A DNA stretch of 64,000 bases from Acholoe squamosa (Eukaryota; Annelida; Polychaeta; Phyllodocida; Polynoidae). Positions 18,264 through 29,332 of the stretch are shown here, in pieces. The notes beneath the pieces were generated by a model that worked only from the letters and a program-made list of their open reading frames with translations, had not been told where the DNA came from and searched no databases. The DNA is taken from NCBI GenBank assembly GCA_949317995.1, contig OX439039.1, positions 17,723,282-17,787,281 of the forward strand. Reading direction: 5' to 3'. The translations under genes were made by a program, and so were the position numbers. Each line of letters begins with the position of its first letter. The stretch's first letter is position 1.

Positions 18264-21114
18264 CTAATTTTCCATGCCCTCCTCATCTGAATAAGGTGTT
18301 TCAGGTTCGGGTTCTAGACGGTACTCCGCAATCTGTTTATCCAACAGATACTTAGCATGCCGTCTGGTCCCATTCCAACTTGTCATGGGCTTCCCAAAGG
18401 TGTCCATAAAGCGCATACTCAACGTATCCGTTTCTGATCTAGCTCTAGCTACCTCCATCTTCCAAAATTCATTGTTCTTATTTGCCTGTTTCTCCTTATT
18501 CAACATTTCCTTCAACTTCTGATCGTATTCCTCCTTCTTATCCTTCTCAATTCTGGATATTTCCAAATTCTGAACGTTCTGAGTCAGCTGTACAACCGAG
18601 TGCACCACATCATTCAGATATGAGATTGCCATCTCCTCGTGTGTCTTCTGCCACTCCCTAACTGCATGTTCCTGAATCTTGAATGATTCATCGTTTATCC
18701 GATCAAAGGAGTACGAGGCAGCATCCCTAGTAGGTGGTCTCCTGACTGGTACTGGTTCCCCTTCAGATCGTGAGGATTCGGAAACATGTTTCCGTCTCCT
18801 TGAACCCGAATCAGCAGTGGAACCCAACGATCTGGATTGCGCCATATCCTTATACCTGACATCCTGGGGGACTTTGAACTCATCAGAGGGACTAGCCACT
18901 GGGGCTGTCTCCCGCTTAGCTTTACCGTACCTATCTAGACATTGACTTTCTTTTCCGGGTAATCCCAGAGTTGGAAAGTCCTTCCTACTTCTCTCTTTGA
19001 ATCTAGGTGCAGCTGCACCCTGCAGGGACGCCAACGGTGATCTCTGTTCCATACCGGAATTCGGACTCTTCAGACTTTGCTCCTGATCCGAGCTAGATGC
19101 TCTAGGATGGTACCTGTCAGTGCACCCTCCTTCCAAACTCATTCCCGATATTCTGACTGGAGCCGGACGTTGGATCCCACGGAATACGTACATTCCTTGT
19201 GGGTGAACCCTAGATTGCTTCGCACAACTGACCCCCATCGCCCCGGTACTTTCTCATTTTCTCAAAGTGTTCTGACTCGATCCACAGTCTTCCTGTTGTC
19301 AAACTTGGACTTAGCATTCTTAGATACCTGGCAAAACTTTGGTACCTTGGCGGTCAGACTACCGAAATACCTAACTTTGTACCGATCCCACTCGGCCAAC
19401 AACATCTGATGTAGGTCTAAGACCTTATCCATAGCTACAAATACTCCCATCTGATGATCATCCTTCAGATGTCTCACCAACTCCCCCATCCGACATGTTT
19501 TCAGACCCTCACATTTGCGTCCAGTCTTACCAACGTCCATATAACATATGTATTCCGGATGGTGATGCATATGTTCTTCCACGATATGCCTGATCATTCG
19601 GATATGGCTGGAATATCTGATCGGTGTGTCCTTACAGATGGTGAACGGACACAATTCATTTTCCTTCTCTCTCCATGAGTCAATTGCCCATTTAATCTTA
19701 CTGTACGCATCAAAATCATAGTATTCCTCATTCCGATTATCCAATGTCTCCTCCACCCACTTAACATAGAACATATAGTAAGGTTTGTCCTTCCTAGTAG
19801 CTCGCATCCATTCTTCCAAGTCTGTCTCACCACTTCTGACATTAGCTTGGATTTTCTTCTCATCCAGGGTCATCTTATCATCATCATCGTACACTTCCAG
19901 ATGGTCGATGTCAACTAACCAGTCCCACTCGCTCTGGTTGCTGTCAGTGTCATCCTTAATTGATTCCATGTCTTCAGGTTTGCGACCTACTTGTTTACTT
20001 ATTTCCGAGCCATCGTCTTCAGTCGTAGGTTTCCCTACTACTTTCTCCTTTTCCTTATTCTCTGCCTTCATTCTCTTCTTAAGCAGCTCCCGAGCTCTCT
20101 TCGTAACCTCTCTGTGGGATTCTTACTTGCTCCATGCATAGTCAAAGTCTGAGCAACTTTCATACGGGCCATGTCCACCTTATTCGCCTCATCCATCTGA
20201 ATGGCGGCTAGTTCAGATTTTTGTTTCAGGATAATCTGATCCTGCTCTTCCTGTTTCCTGATTAGTTCCTCATCCCTGACAGCCTCATTCTGAATCCGAG
20301 TCTCCTCCTTAACCAGTTCTTGTTCATCCAAATTACTGAATAAGGGATTAGGAACCTGGGATGCAGACCTACTTGTCATGCATCCGGAACGGGCCATTAC
20401 CTGCTCAACTAATTCATCCAGAGTTTTTGGAGTCTCCTTAACCCACGGATTCCCACCAAACTGGAACAAAGTCTGACCGTGATCTCGATCCGGGTGCTCC
20501 TTATCCCATTTATTCTTAACAGCTACTACCAACTGGTAGAAGCTAGCACACATAGACATACCGGTGGCCATGTCCATGTAATTCTGATGCCACAAATCCG
20601 GATATATGACACCTTCCGGGGTCATCTCCTTAATCATCCGACTCCCTCTTCTATTCAACTTATGGGTTTTTCTAACTTCTTATCCCACACCCTGTCTGCT
20701 TCGATATAGACAGTGTCACCATTGGGCCAACGTATGATTCCTGTCTCATAGTTGACTACTCCCCGACTTTCCCGTGCATCCAGAGTACAGGGGAGGCCAT
20801 CTTCTTCCGACCGCGATGCTTCTGCACCATCTCCGCTCCCGAGTGTGACATCCGGAATGGGTTCCCGAGTATCCCTTTCCTGACTGGACTCCACGGGACC
20901 CACACTTTCTGCAGAAGTGGGATTCTCCGTAATTTCCATGTCCATTTCCATCTTCATCCGAGCTCATATTCTTAACCAATTCACTGGCCGCAGTCGTATC
21001 TTCCAACAAGCGTTCATCTTCAGAGTTAACCGGACTGACCTGTTTCTCAACTTCCATCTTAACGTCTTCGCACAACATATTCTGAGTCATTCCGACCAAA
21101 ACCAGAACCCACAA
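18264..21114 (-). pseudogene. ORF-A: unrecognised long ORF downstream of integrase, zinc-finger-like/coiled-coil
   Basis: About 950 codons read on the minus strand through five overlapping or abutting frames (21114, 20957, 20658, 20071, 19238), so about four shifts. Order: acidic N-terminus; an FYQLVVAV... WDKEHPDRDHG segment; Glu/Lys coiled coil (about 20390-20090); a paired Cys/His region at about 19651-19454 (CPFTIC... HIVEEH, then C... C... HLKDDH); a basic Ser/Pro region; a second coiled coil; and a C-terminal FMDTFGKPMTSWNG block. ORF-B and ORF-C share the Cys/His or C-terminal blocks. It follows integrase in the same orientation and precedes the 3' LTR, the position usual for env or an accessory ORF, yet it has no visible membrane anchor and looks Gag-like or nucleic-acid-binding. 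Function unknown. Confidence 0.65.
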
Positions 21115-21589
21115 TATCCAAAGGTACGACAGGTTGGCTTTTTAACGATCTTATCAAACTAATAGACAAACTCCTATACTTCTTGACTGCCTTTTTCCGC
21201 GTAAATTTGCTTCGCATGTTGCCCAAGCATGCAGCCGTTACCGGTCACCACGCCTGATTTGACAAGATGGCGGATTTTCCTGCAAGAACCCTAATCAGGG
21301 TCAAAGGTCACATACCCGTCTTGGCCTCGTTTTAAAAACGAGGTCACACGACACGAGCTCACAAGCTCGTAAACAAAACACCCTTTCAAAGTCGTATTAT
21401 CACTTCTCAACTTAATCTCTTCAGGAGTATCTATGGAGACTACGTATAGTATTATATTGATACGCCGGATATTTCCGTCCATCACCCACGGGAACCATCA
21501 AATTGCAGACAATAGAGCAGGTTAGAGCGATTCCACCTACTTGTGTTCGCAATCTGACTACGCTGTCAACCCAGTTGACACCACTACTG
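21115..21589 (-). other. Spacer between integrase and ORF-A
   Basis: About 480 bp without an ORF. It contains CTCGTTTTAAAAACGAG (about 21327-21343, palindrome) and a GAGCTCACAAGCTC hairpin, and could hold a leader for ORF-A. No promoter is proven. Confidence 0.35.
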
Positions 21590-22690
21590 TCATAACACGT
21601 AACAATACATACATATAAACATATGGACATCGTACAGGACAATACATCGTTGTGTACAGGATTCAATACTTCCTAGAACTTCAGATAAGGCTTCATTAGG
21701 TAACACGGCTCCTCTGTGCATCCTAGCACTATGGCGCATGCCCTCCTTCTCAGTTCTATTTTTAGTATTGGGACACGCGGCTTCGTTCCTGGGAGCTGAC
21801 CTAGTCCCTCTGTTCGCGGATTGCTTTGTCTTTCCAACTCCTGTCGAGACTTTTTTATTCTTAACACACTCCTCAATCACTTTCACCACATTTTTCTTCT
21901 TTCTTCTTCTTTTCCGGTTACCTATCATAGGCAACTTTCGTGGTTTCCTCTTTATCTTTCCAGAAAGCACCTTCTCATCCTTACCTGTTTCCGAGTCCTC
22001 ATCCTCACCCAATTCAGGAAAGTCTACGACCTCAGGTAATTCCATAATATTCGGACCTAATCCATACACTTCTTCCGCCAATTTTCTACCCCTATAGGGC
22101 CTCAATACTTCCACATGACACCTTCTTACATGACCATTCAGGTCTTTTATAAAACAGCTGGTTTCAGAAATAATCTGTGTTATGACATGTGGGCCATCCC
22201 AACTGGAAACCATTTTCAGGTTATCGAGGGGTTTATAGAATCGCAAGACTCTATCACCTACCCTGAAGAACCTAGGTTTCAACCCAGTGTCATAACCCAC
22301 TTTCTGCCACCTTGCTGATTTTTCCAACCGATTCCGAACGAGTTCATAAGCCTTCTTAAAGTTATCCCTCAGTGACTCCACAAACATTATAGAACATGGA
22401 GTTTCAGGGCTTATTCCAATCACACCAAATACTAGGTCTGCTGGCATGATGATATCCTCACCATAAACCAACATATTCGGAATACAATTAGTAGAAGCAT
22501 GCACCGTACTATTGTATCAATGCACTACAAAATCACACTGAACATCCCAATCATCCTGATACTTATTGACCAATGGTTTCAGAACTTGTAACAAGGTCCA
22601 GTTGAACCTTTCTACCAAGCCATCCGACTGAGGGCGATACGGATTCGTACAAGTAGTATATATATAGGTCTTCTTTGAATATTTTCCAAA
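21590..22690 (-). pseudogene. Integrase C-terminal part of element A (Ty3/gypsy type)
   Basis: Read on the minus strand, it starts within the catalytic core: PYRPQSDGLVERFN contains the final catalytic Glu. An in-frame TGA follows at 22519-22517. Then come the NMLVYGEDIIMPADL block, a coiled region, and a GPY/F-like C-terminal module (WDGPHVITQI... VEVLRPY). The tail is Lys/Arg-rich. Upstream core, RNase H and RT are missing, because the sequence is replaced by unrelated repeats beyond about 22690. Ty3/gypsy assignment is by motif. Confidence 0.82.
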
Positions 22691-22725
22691 AAGTATCCAA
22701 AGAAGACCTATATTTTTAGAATATC
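22664..22725. repeat. Short hairpin at the integrase break
   Basis: TATAGGTCTTCTTTG and CAAAGAAGACCTATA form an inverted repeat with a loop of about 20 bases. It sits where the integrase frame is interrupted, so it may mark the breakpoint. Confidence 0.5.
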
Positions 22726-22989
22726 CAAAAAATACCTATTATTTTGGATAAGGGCATTTTATTGTTGCATAAATATTATGCCAACCGTATGAGTATTTTT
22801 GATTATAAGCCACACCCTTGCAATCCCTCAGTGAAGTTTATATTACTTGCTAGGCCCGCATTCATGCATCATGACGACCGATGGGTATGATGCATCAATG
22901 CATTAGTGACCACTTTAAGGTTTAATATAATCCCTATTCATTTTCTCTTATACTTAAGATAATCAATTTAGGTGCATTGTAGCAAGGCA

Positions 22990-24606
22990 TTTGATTTATA
23001 TCCTAAAGTGTGGGAACGTAACTGACATTTGACCCTGGATCTTTTGCTCTGTAAAGATAGGTCATGATACAAAACTGCATCATACTCACCAGTCACAATA
23101 TAGTAATAAATTGCTAACATATCAACCTTCTTGGAAATTACATAAAGTGCCTTTATTAAAAATTAGCTGATACTCTCACCAACACTGTATTAATGCATCT
23201 TAACAATCAATGAGCAGTGCTTTCATGCACAAGCAACCCTTAAAGGATTTTAGCGTCACAGGGAAAACAAACAGATGTTTAACCAACACAGGGGTGCATG
23301 ACACTCAATATCTTGGAGATGTTATAAGCCACAGAGGCTTAAAATACTTGATATACTGTATTTGTTTTAATATAAGCCTGGTCTCAAATATAAGCCTACC
23401 TCATTTATAAGCCTGGTTAAGAGGTCTTTTAGGTGTAATATAAGCCAGGCTTTAAAAATAAGCTTGGGTATAGGCCAGAATTCTAATTAAGATTATGTAT
23501 TTCAGTCAAAATTGAGGGTACCATTTTAGATTCAAATTTATGTATCAACACAAGAGGTTTAAAATGCTTGGGTATTTTTGATTATAAGCCGCACCTTGAC
23601 AATCTTGGAGATGCTATAAGCCGCAGTAAACCTTTCAGAGACTCAAAATGCTTGATGGGGTATTTTTGTTTATAAGCCGCACCCCGACAATCCTGAAAAA
23701 GTATAAGCCGTAGTAGACATTTTAGAGGCTTAAAATGCTTGATATACCGTATTTTTTTTAAAATATAAGCCTGGCCCCAATATATAAGCATGCCTCATTT
23801 ATAAGCCTGGTTAAGAAGTCTTTCGGGTGTAATATAAGCCAGGCTTTAGAAATAAGCTTAGGTATAGGCCTGAATTCCAATTAAGATTATGTATTTCAGT
23901 CAAAATTTGGATATTTACTTAGATATTTTTGTTTCCTTGTACAATTTAATCGTTATACTACTAGCTAGACATATCTAAATTGACATTAAGTCAGTGAACT
24001 GGTGTTTATTTACTGCCTCACTGGAAGAATCTTATTCTTTAGGACAAAGCAATAAATTTTCCTTTACCATTTAAGTGCTGCTGATGCAGTAATGCGTTAT
24101 GGCTATAGATTATGACGGTACATTGATAAAATGCTAGAATAGTGCTAGCTATATCTAAAATGCTAGAAAAGTGCTAGCTATATCTTATTTAAGCTTTATA
24201 TAAATTGTTAATGAGGCATGCTGTGTTAGCACATTAACTAATGTAACACAGCACACCATTGCATTACTTTGAATATTGAGTGTCATGCACCCCTGTGTTG
24301 GTTAAACATCTGTTTGCTTTCCCATGACGCTAAAATCCTTTAAGGGTTGCTTGTGCATGAAAGCACTGCACATTGATTGTTAAGATGCATTAATACAGTG
24401 TTGGTGAGAGTAATTTTTAATAAAGGCACTTTATGTAATTTCCAAGAAGGTTGATATGTTAGCAATTTATTACTATATTTTATCACTATATTATGACTAG
24501 TGAGTATGATGCAATTTTGTATCATGACCTATCTTTACAGAACTAAAGATCCAGGGTCAAATGTCAGTTACTTTCCCAGACTTTAGGATAAACAAGAATA
24601 TAAATC
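22990..24606. mobile_element. Foldback-type element, ~320-bp inverted arms
   Basis: The left arm (22990-23311) and right arm (24270-24606) are long inverted copies, for example CTGACATTTGACCCTGGATC against GATCCAGGGTCAAATGTCAG. The 0.96-kb core holds two direct copies (about 23320-23530 and 23690-23910) of a segment rich in ATATAAGCCTGG and TATAAGCCGCA words. No protein is encoded. A non-autonomous DNA transposon is likely; superfamily unknown. Confidence 0.72.
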
Positions 24607-24645
24607 ATATGCCGACTGGGTACTTTTCCCACACAATAGAAAGAC

Positions 24646-25290
24646 GTAGTGGGGTAACTTGCCAAGTTCTCGGACAGTTTTATTTTTGGGAGACTACTAA
24701 ACTAGCCAAACTCTGTTTCCTACATTTAGGCTTAGCAGGATGCATGGATAGGGCCCCTTGGTATCATAATAAAAAGTATCCCTAGCTGAAGCCTAATATT
24801 TATAGTTGATAAAATTCCTCTGGAACAACATATCATGTCATAACATATGACATATCAAATTAAAGGTCTCGGAGAGTACAACTCAGGTCTCTTATTGACA
24901 TATTTGAATGAAGATCCAAGATGGCCGAAATGCACCAAACTGCAGGCTGATATTTTGAGGTTAGAGGCTAGATTTAAAATACTATCTACTTTATTAACAA
25001 TAAAAGCTCATCATTCCTATGATGGGGAGAAGCTTTGTTTTATGTGGGCCCCTGACAATATTAATTGCCATGGAATTTTGAAGAAAAGTCTATTTAACTT
25101 TGAAAAAAGTACATATTTTTATCTAGCCTCTTTTGGTTCCTGGCAAGCAGTCAAGCTTATTTTAATGGGGTGGGGACCAGTGACGAACTAATGCCTCTTT
25201 ATATATAGGGTAATAAGGGTTTAATTGCCCAGTTCTTGGTCTGAGAATTGAACCTGTCCGAGAACCAGGCAAGTTACCCTAGAATACTAC
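24646..25290. mobile_element. Element with ~32-bp TIRs, non-coding
   Basis: The left end GTAGTGGGGTAACTTGCCAA... and the right end ...AGGCAAGTTACCCTAGAATACTAC are inverted copies over about 32 bp with one small gap. The 645-bp interior has one 114-codon open stretch (24847-25191) without recognisable content. It is probably a MITE-like element. Confidence 0.6.
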
Positions 25291-26044
25291 GGAATCTTCC
25301 TTCTCAGAATTTTCCATTTAACCCAGCTGTCTACTCTAAGTACCTCCACCTGTGGTATGCTCTAGGTACGCGCGCACGGCGAAAACGATCGTTTCGGCGA
25401 AATTCCGCTGCTGTCAAATCAAAAATGACTTTAAATAGATGCAAACAAGCAAATAAGGCCATAACAGATGAAGTTCCCACAAGAAAATCATTAAAATAGC
25501 TCATTTTCTCAGCCTTCACTGCATGTTTACTTTCTGAAACCTTCCATTCCACTCGCTGGCTACCAGCTATGGGTCATTTCCTTTAACCCCAGCCCTGTCT
25601 ACTCTAAATACCACCCCCTGTGGTATGCTCTAGGTATGCGCGCATGGCAAAAACGATTGTTTTGGCAAAATTCCGGCGCTGTCGAGTCAAATATCACCTT
25701 AATTTGATGCAAGCAAGCAAATAAGATCATAATAGATGAAGTTCCCGCAAGAAAATCAGTAAAATCCCTCATTTTCTCAGTCTTTGCTGTTTACTTTCTG
25801 GAACTTTCCCATAAAAACCGCTTCACCTTGTAATCTTCCGCCAATTTTCCACTGTTTTCATGGTTGAATTATAGGTATTTGAGACAATTGAAACACTCTT
25901 GCTTGTTATTACTCTGCTAATTATTCATAAGTTTGACAATTTTCTCTGTTATATAACCCAAATTCATTGAAATAACTGTTTTCAGAGAGGACTATTTAGC
26001 TCACTGGTTTGATTTTAACATGAAACTGAGTGCTGATTGGTTGA

Positions 26045-26731
26045 TGCTGATCTTTTTAATAACAAAAACCCCTTTGTTTTTACACACTTATCCAAATTTT
26101 GTGCAATTGTCATGGAAAAATTCAGACCCACGAAGAGGATAGCCCCAGCAAAAAAGAACAATAAAAAGTGGGCAAGAAGGAAAAAGTCTACGCAATAATA
26201 GCCCAAAGCATAGTGTAACTGTTTCATCGCATATTGACCCGTCAATCTTACCATGGTGGATAGATAAAAGTTGGATAGCTAGAGTTGTGTACTGTACTTT
26301 ATATTGTCATTAGGACACACTAGTCAAATTAGGTAGTTTGTGTGGTGCTCCTATACCTCATACCGTCTTCACACCGTTTACTAGTCAACATGGTGCTCAT
26401 CGGTGCTGGAGACCGAGAATCTCAACTTATTTTATTGGTACTGCCAGATTTGCCTGGCCCTCACATCCGCTGGATGAAGTATTATCAGTAGTACTTTTGT
26501 GTCCTACTTCAAATGTACATAGTCAGGTACTAAGTTGATCTTTTTTCTGTTTCAAGTATTTGCATTCATTTATATGTAAACTTATTATCACACTTGTAAT
26601 GTTTATACACTTGTAACTCAGTGAAGCCATTGTAACTATCGGCTAGAGCTGATTTCTTTTCTTATTTTCTTTCCTTTACCTCTGATGAGGATGTGAATAA
26701 ATAAAATTGTAAATTGTAAAATTGTAAATTA
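26045..26731 (+). mobile_element. 5'-truncated LINE fragment, TSD ATTGGTTGA
   Basis: A 687-bp insertion in repeat R2, flanked by ATTGGTTGA on both sides (26036-26044 and 26732-26740). It ends in AAATAAAATTGTAAATTGTAAAATTGTAAATT-type repeats, the kind of microsatellite tail seen on some LINEs. The unit at 27230-27900 shows R2 without the insertion. No open frame is recognised; it is probably 3' UTR. Confidence 0.72.
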
Positions 26732-26904
26732 ATTGGTTGAGATTCGCAAGGGGGTGGAGCTTATGGCTTTGGGTTTCCTATATAAGACAAGGAGTTTGCA
26801 GGCCTGCCGTAGTCACAGCTTGCATCACTGACCATCTTACATTGGGACATGGTGCACTGCTGAGACTACCCCGGTATGCCTTTAGGTTAGTCCATCTTTT
26901 GATT

Positions 26905-27230
26905 GGACTTAGAAAGGTTTTCAGCAGGCTAGGTATCCAGTGGGTTTAGTTTTAGAAATTATTTTCTGGTTAGGTGCTAGAAATTGCCTGAGTTGGACTT
27001 AGAAAAGGTTTCTGCAGATAAGGTATTCAGTGGGTTCAGTCTTAGAAATTATTTTTCTGGTTAGGTGCTGGAAATTGTCTGAGTTGGACTTAGAAAAGAT
27101 TTCAGCAGGCTAGGTATTTAGTGGGTTCAGTCTTAGGAATTATTTTCTGGTTAGGTGCAGGAAATTATTGAGCAGAAAAGATTTCTGCAGGCTAGGTGTT
27201 CAGTGGGTTCAGTCTTAGGAAGTAATTTTT
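26905..27230. repeat. Minisatellite, ~90-bp period, ~3.6 copies
   Basis: Units begin near GGACTTAGAAA (26905, 26995, 27086) and contain GCAGGCTAGGTAT-CAGTGGGTT and TTTTCTGGTTAGGTGC. It lies within repeat R2. Confidence 0.75.
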
Positions 27231-27900
27231 GGCTAAAAATGACTTCAATTCGATGCATAAGGAAATAAAGCCATAACAGATGAAGTTCCCACAATAAAAT
27301 AAAAACCCTCTTTTTCTCAGTCTTCACTGTTTACTTTCTGGATTTTTCTCATAAGAACCGCTTCACCCTGTTATCTTCTGCCAATTTACCACTGTTTTCA
27401 AGATTGAATTATGTGTGTTTGAGACAATTGAAACACTCTTGCTTGTTATTTTCTCTGCTAATTATTCGTAGGTTTGACAATTTTCTCTGTTATATAGCCT
27501 AAATTCATTGAAATAACTGTTTTCAGAGAGGACTATTTAGCTCACTGGTTTGATTTTAACATGAAACTGAGTGCAGATTGGTTGAGATTCGCAAGGGGCG
27601 GAGCTTATGGCTTTGGGTTTCCTATATGACACAGGAGTTTGCAGGCCTGCTGTAGTAACAGCTTACATCACTGACCATCTTACAGCAGTGCACCAAGTCA
27701 GGCCTGCTGTAGTAACAGTTTGCATCACTGACCATCTTACATTGAGACATGGTGCACTGCTGAGACTGTGCCTTTAGGTTAGTTTTTAAAATATTCTAAT
27801 CCATCGTCTGATTGGACTTAGAAAATTTCTCCTAGGTTTTATTGTTAAAATTGTCTAACTCCTTTTCTGTTTAGGTGCTGAAAATTACTGTCTGAGTTGG

Positions 27901-28211
27901 ATGGCTGCCCTGACATATACCATCTTTAATCCATTTGGACCAGTCCACGAAGCCTAGAAGAATGCCATCTGGGGCCTATATAGTTGTTAAATTCATGTGT
28001 TATAATTATCATCACATTGAAAAACATGTTATAACTGAAGAATGAGGTGGGAAAAAAGTAAATATATATGCCGGAAAACATTTTATAGAAAACAGAATAA
28101 AAAATTTAAAAGCATAAGAAAAATTGTTTTTTTATTGTTGGGAAAGTGATTATCGAAATTAATTATGCTTACTATTGGGTTATATATAAGACATGAAATA
28201 AACCTTTCTAT
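27901..28211. other. Non-coding flank of LTR-B
   Basis: AT-rich sequence with no gene or repeat recognised. It is the outer flank of the 3' LTR of element B. Confidence 0.4.
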
Positions 28212-28575
28212 TGTAATGGTTCGTATCGACTTATATGTTGGGTGGCTCGTTGGCTCGCTTATCACTAAAGACACCAACACAACACGAGTGATTCGGGTTG
28301 GGAAAAGCCCCGGACACCCCTACCTCTCAGGTAGGACTTTATTCAACTCTGTTCACAGTCTGTAGCAGTACGTCTTGACTGGACCGCGTCCAGTCCCTTC
28401 TGCGGCTCGTCCGGCTTCTTAGTAGAAGCTGGACGCGAGGCATGGTGCTGCCCCCTCTTGTACCAGCCGGGTATCGCAAAGTGACACCTAGTTGGCATAG
28501 AAGGAACGAGCACCACACGAACACGTCTCTCGGATGAACCGCACTAATATATATACAACGATGCTGGCCCCTACA
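28212..28575 (-). mobile_element. LTR family B (3' LTR of a minus-strand element)
   Basis: A 364-bp LTR with TG...CA ends. On the minus strand it runs from TGTAGGGGCC to ACGAACCATTACA. It has TATATATATTAG as a TATA-like box and TTGAATAAAG as a polyadenylation signal. A G-rich tract (AGTGGGGGTGG, minus strand) lies directly upstream, fitting a polypurine tract. A second copy in the opposite orientation lies at 48763-49123. The start TGTAGGGGC and the sequence before the tract are shared with family A. Confidence 0.83.
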
Positions 28576-29332
28576 CCACCCCCACTAGACTATACCTAGG
28601 GTTGGGTGTATTTAACAAATACCTATTGTTAACTTTATACAATAATAAGTTATATATACATAGGTAAGTCTATACACAAGTGTTCGTATAGAATATACAA
28701 CATTAAAGGGGCATTATAAATAATATTTACATAATAAGGCATCGTCGCATATAACCCGAAGTAACTAACAATAACAGTTAGGAAGTGGTGCCTTATGCAC
28801 CATCGACCTAAGGTGGTAAATGGTAACAATGTTACAGTGTTATTATAGTTTAAAGACATGATAAAAGTAATGGATATGTAGTGATATGGTATTAACATTA
28901 TTTTACAACAGTAAGTAACTGACCCGAGGTGGGGTGAATAACCCGAGAAAAAAATTTGTTTAGTTTGATTACAAAAATATAATATAGTATATAAAAATAG
29001 CTTTACACAAAATTTTAATACTGATGAAAATAGACGTCCTACCAGGGTAGTAGGATCGCCCTTACAAAATACCAAACTTCCTGGCGAATCTGGAATAACT
29101 GGTGTCTGCAGCTCCACCCGGCGACATATGTGTGGTGGCAAGCCACGTTGCTGTTGTGATGTGCCCTGATGAAGATGGGAAGATGGAGCCCCGGTTTGGG
29201 GTGGTAATCCGTTTTGTGTTTCGGGTAGCGTCCACCTTCGCTGCAGGTATTGTTCCAGATCGGCGAGTCCAGCATAAGGATAAGAACCTCTGGCATGGTA
29301 AATGCCTTTACCCTCGGGTACCATAGGCTCCT
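28576..29332 (-). other. 3' region of element B
   Basis: Between ORF-B and the polypurine tract. An open stretch on the minus strand (29324-28650) starts with a Pro/Gln/His-rich part and may be a frame-shifted tail of ORF-B. Nothing else is recognised. Confidence 0.4.

Larger units (their letters stand above)
25320..27900. repeat. Tandem/dispersed repeat R2 array
   Basis: Three related units are seen: 25320-25560 (partial), 25565-26044 continuing at 26740-27230 after an insertion, and 27230-27900. Landmarks are GATGAAGTTCCC-CAA-AAAAT, CTCATTTTCTCAG, TTGAGACAATTGAAACACTC and GGAGCTTATGGCTTTGGG. No coding content is recognised. Confidence 0.72.

Noticed and set aside
18264-21114. ORF-A as an envelope protein
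   Set aside because: No signal peptide, fusion peptide or membrane anchor visible; Cys/His pairs and coiled coils argue otherwise.
24847-25191. 114-codon frame inside a TIR element as a transposase
   Set aside because: No catalytic motif and no similarity I recognise; length is compatible with chance.
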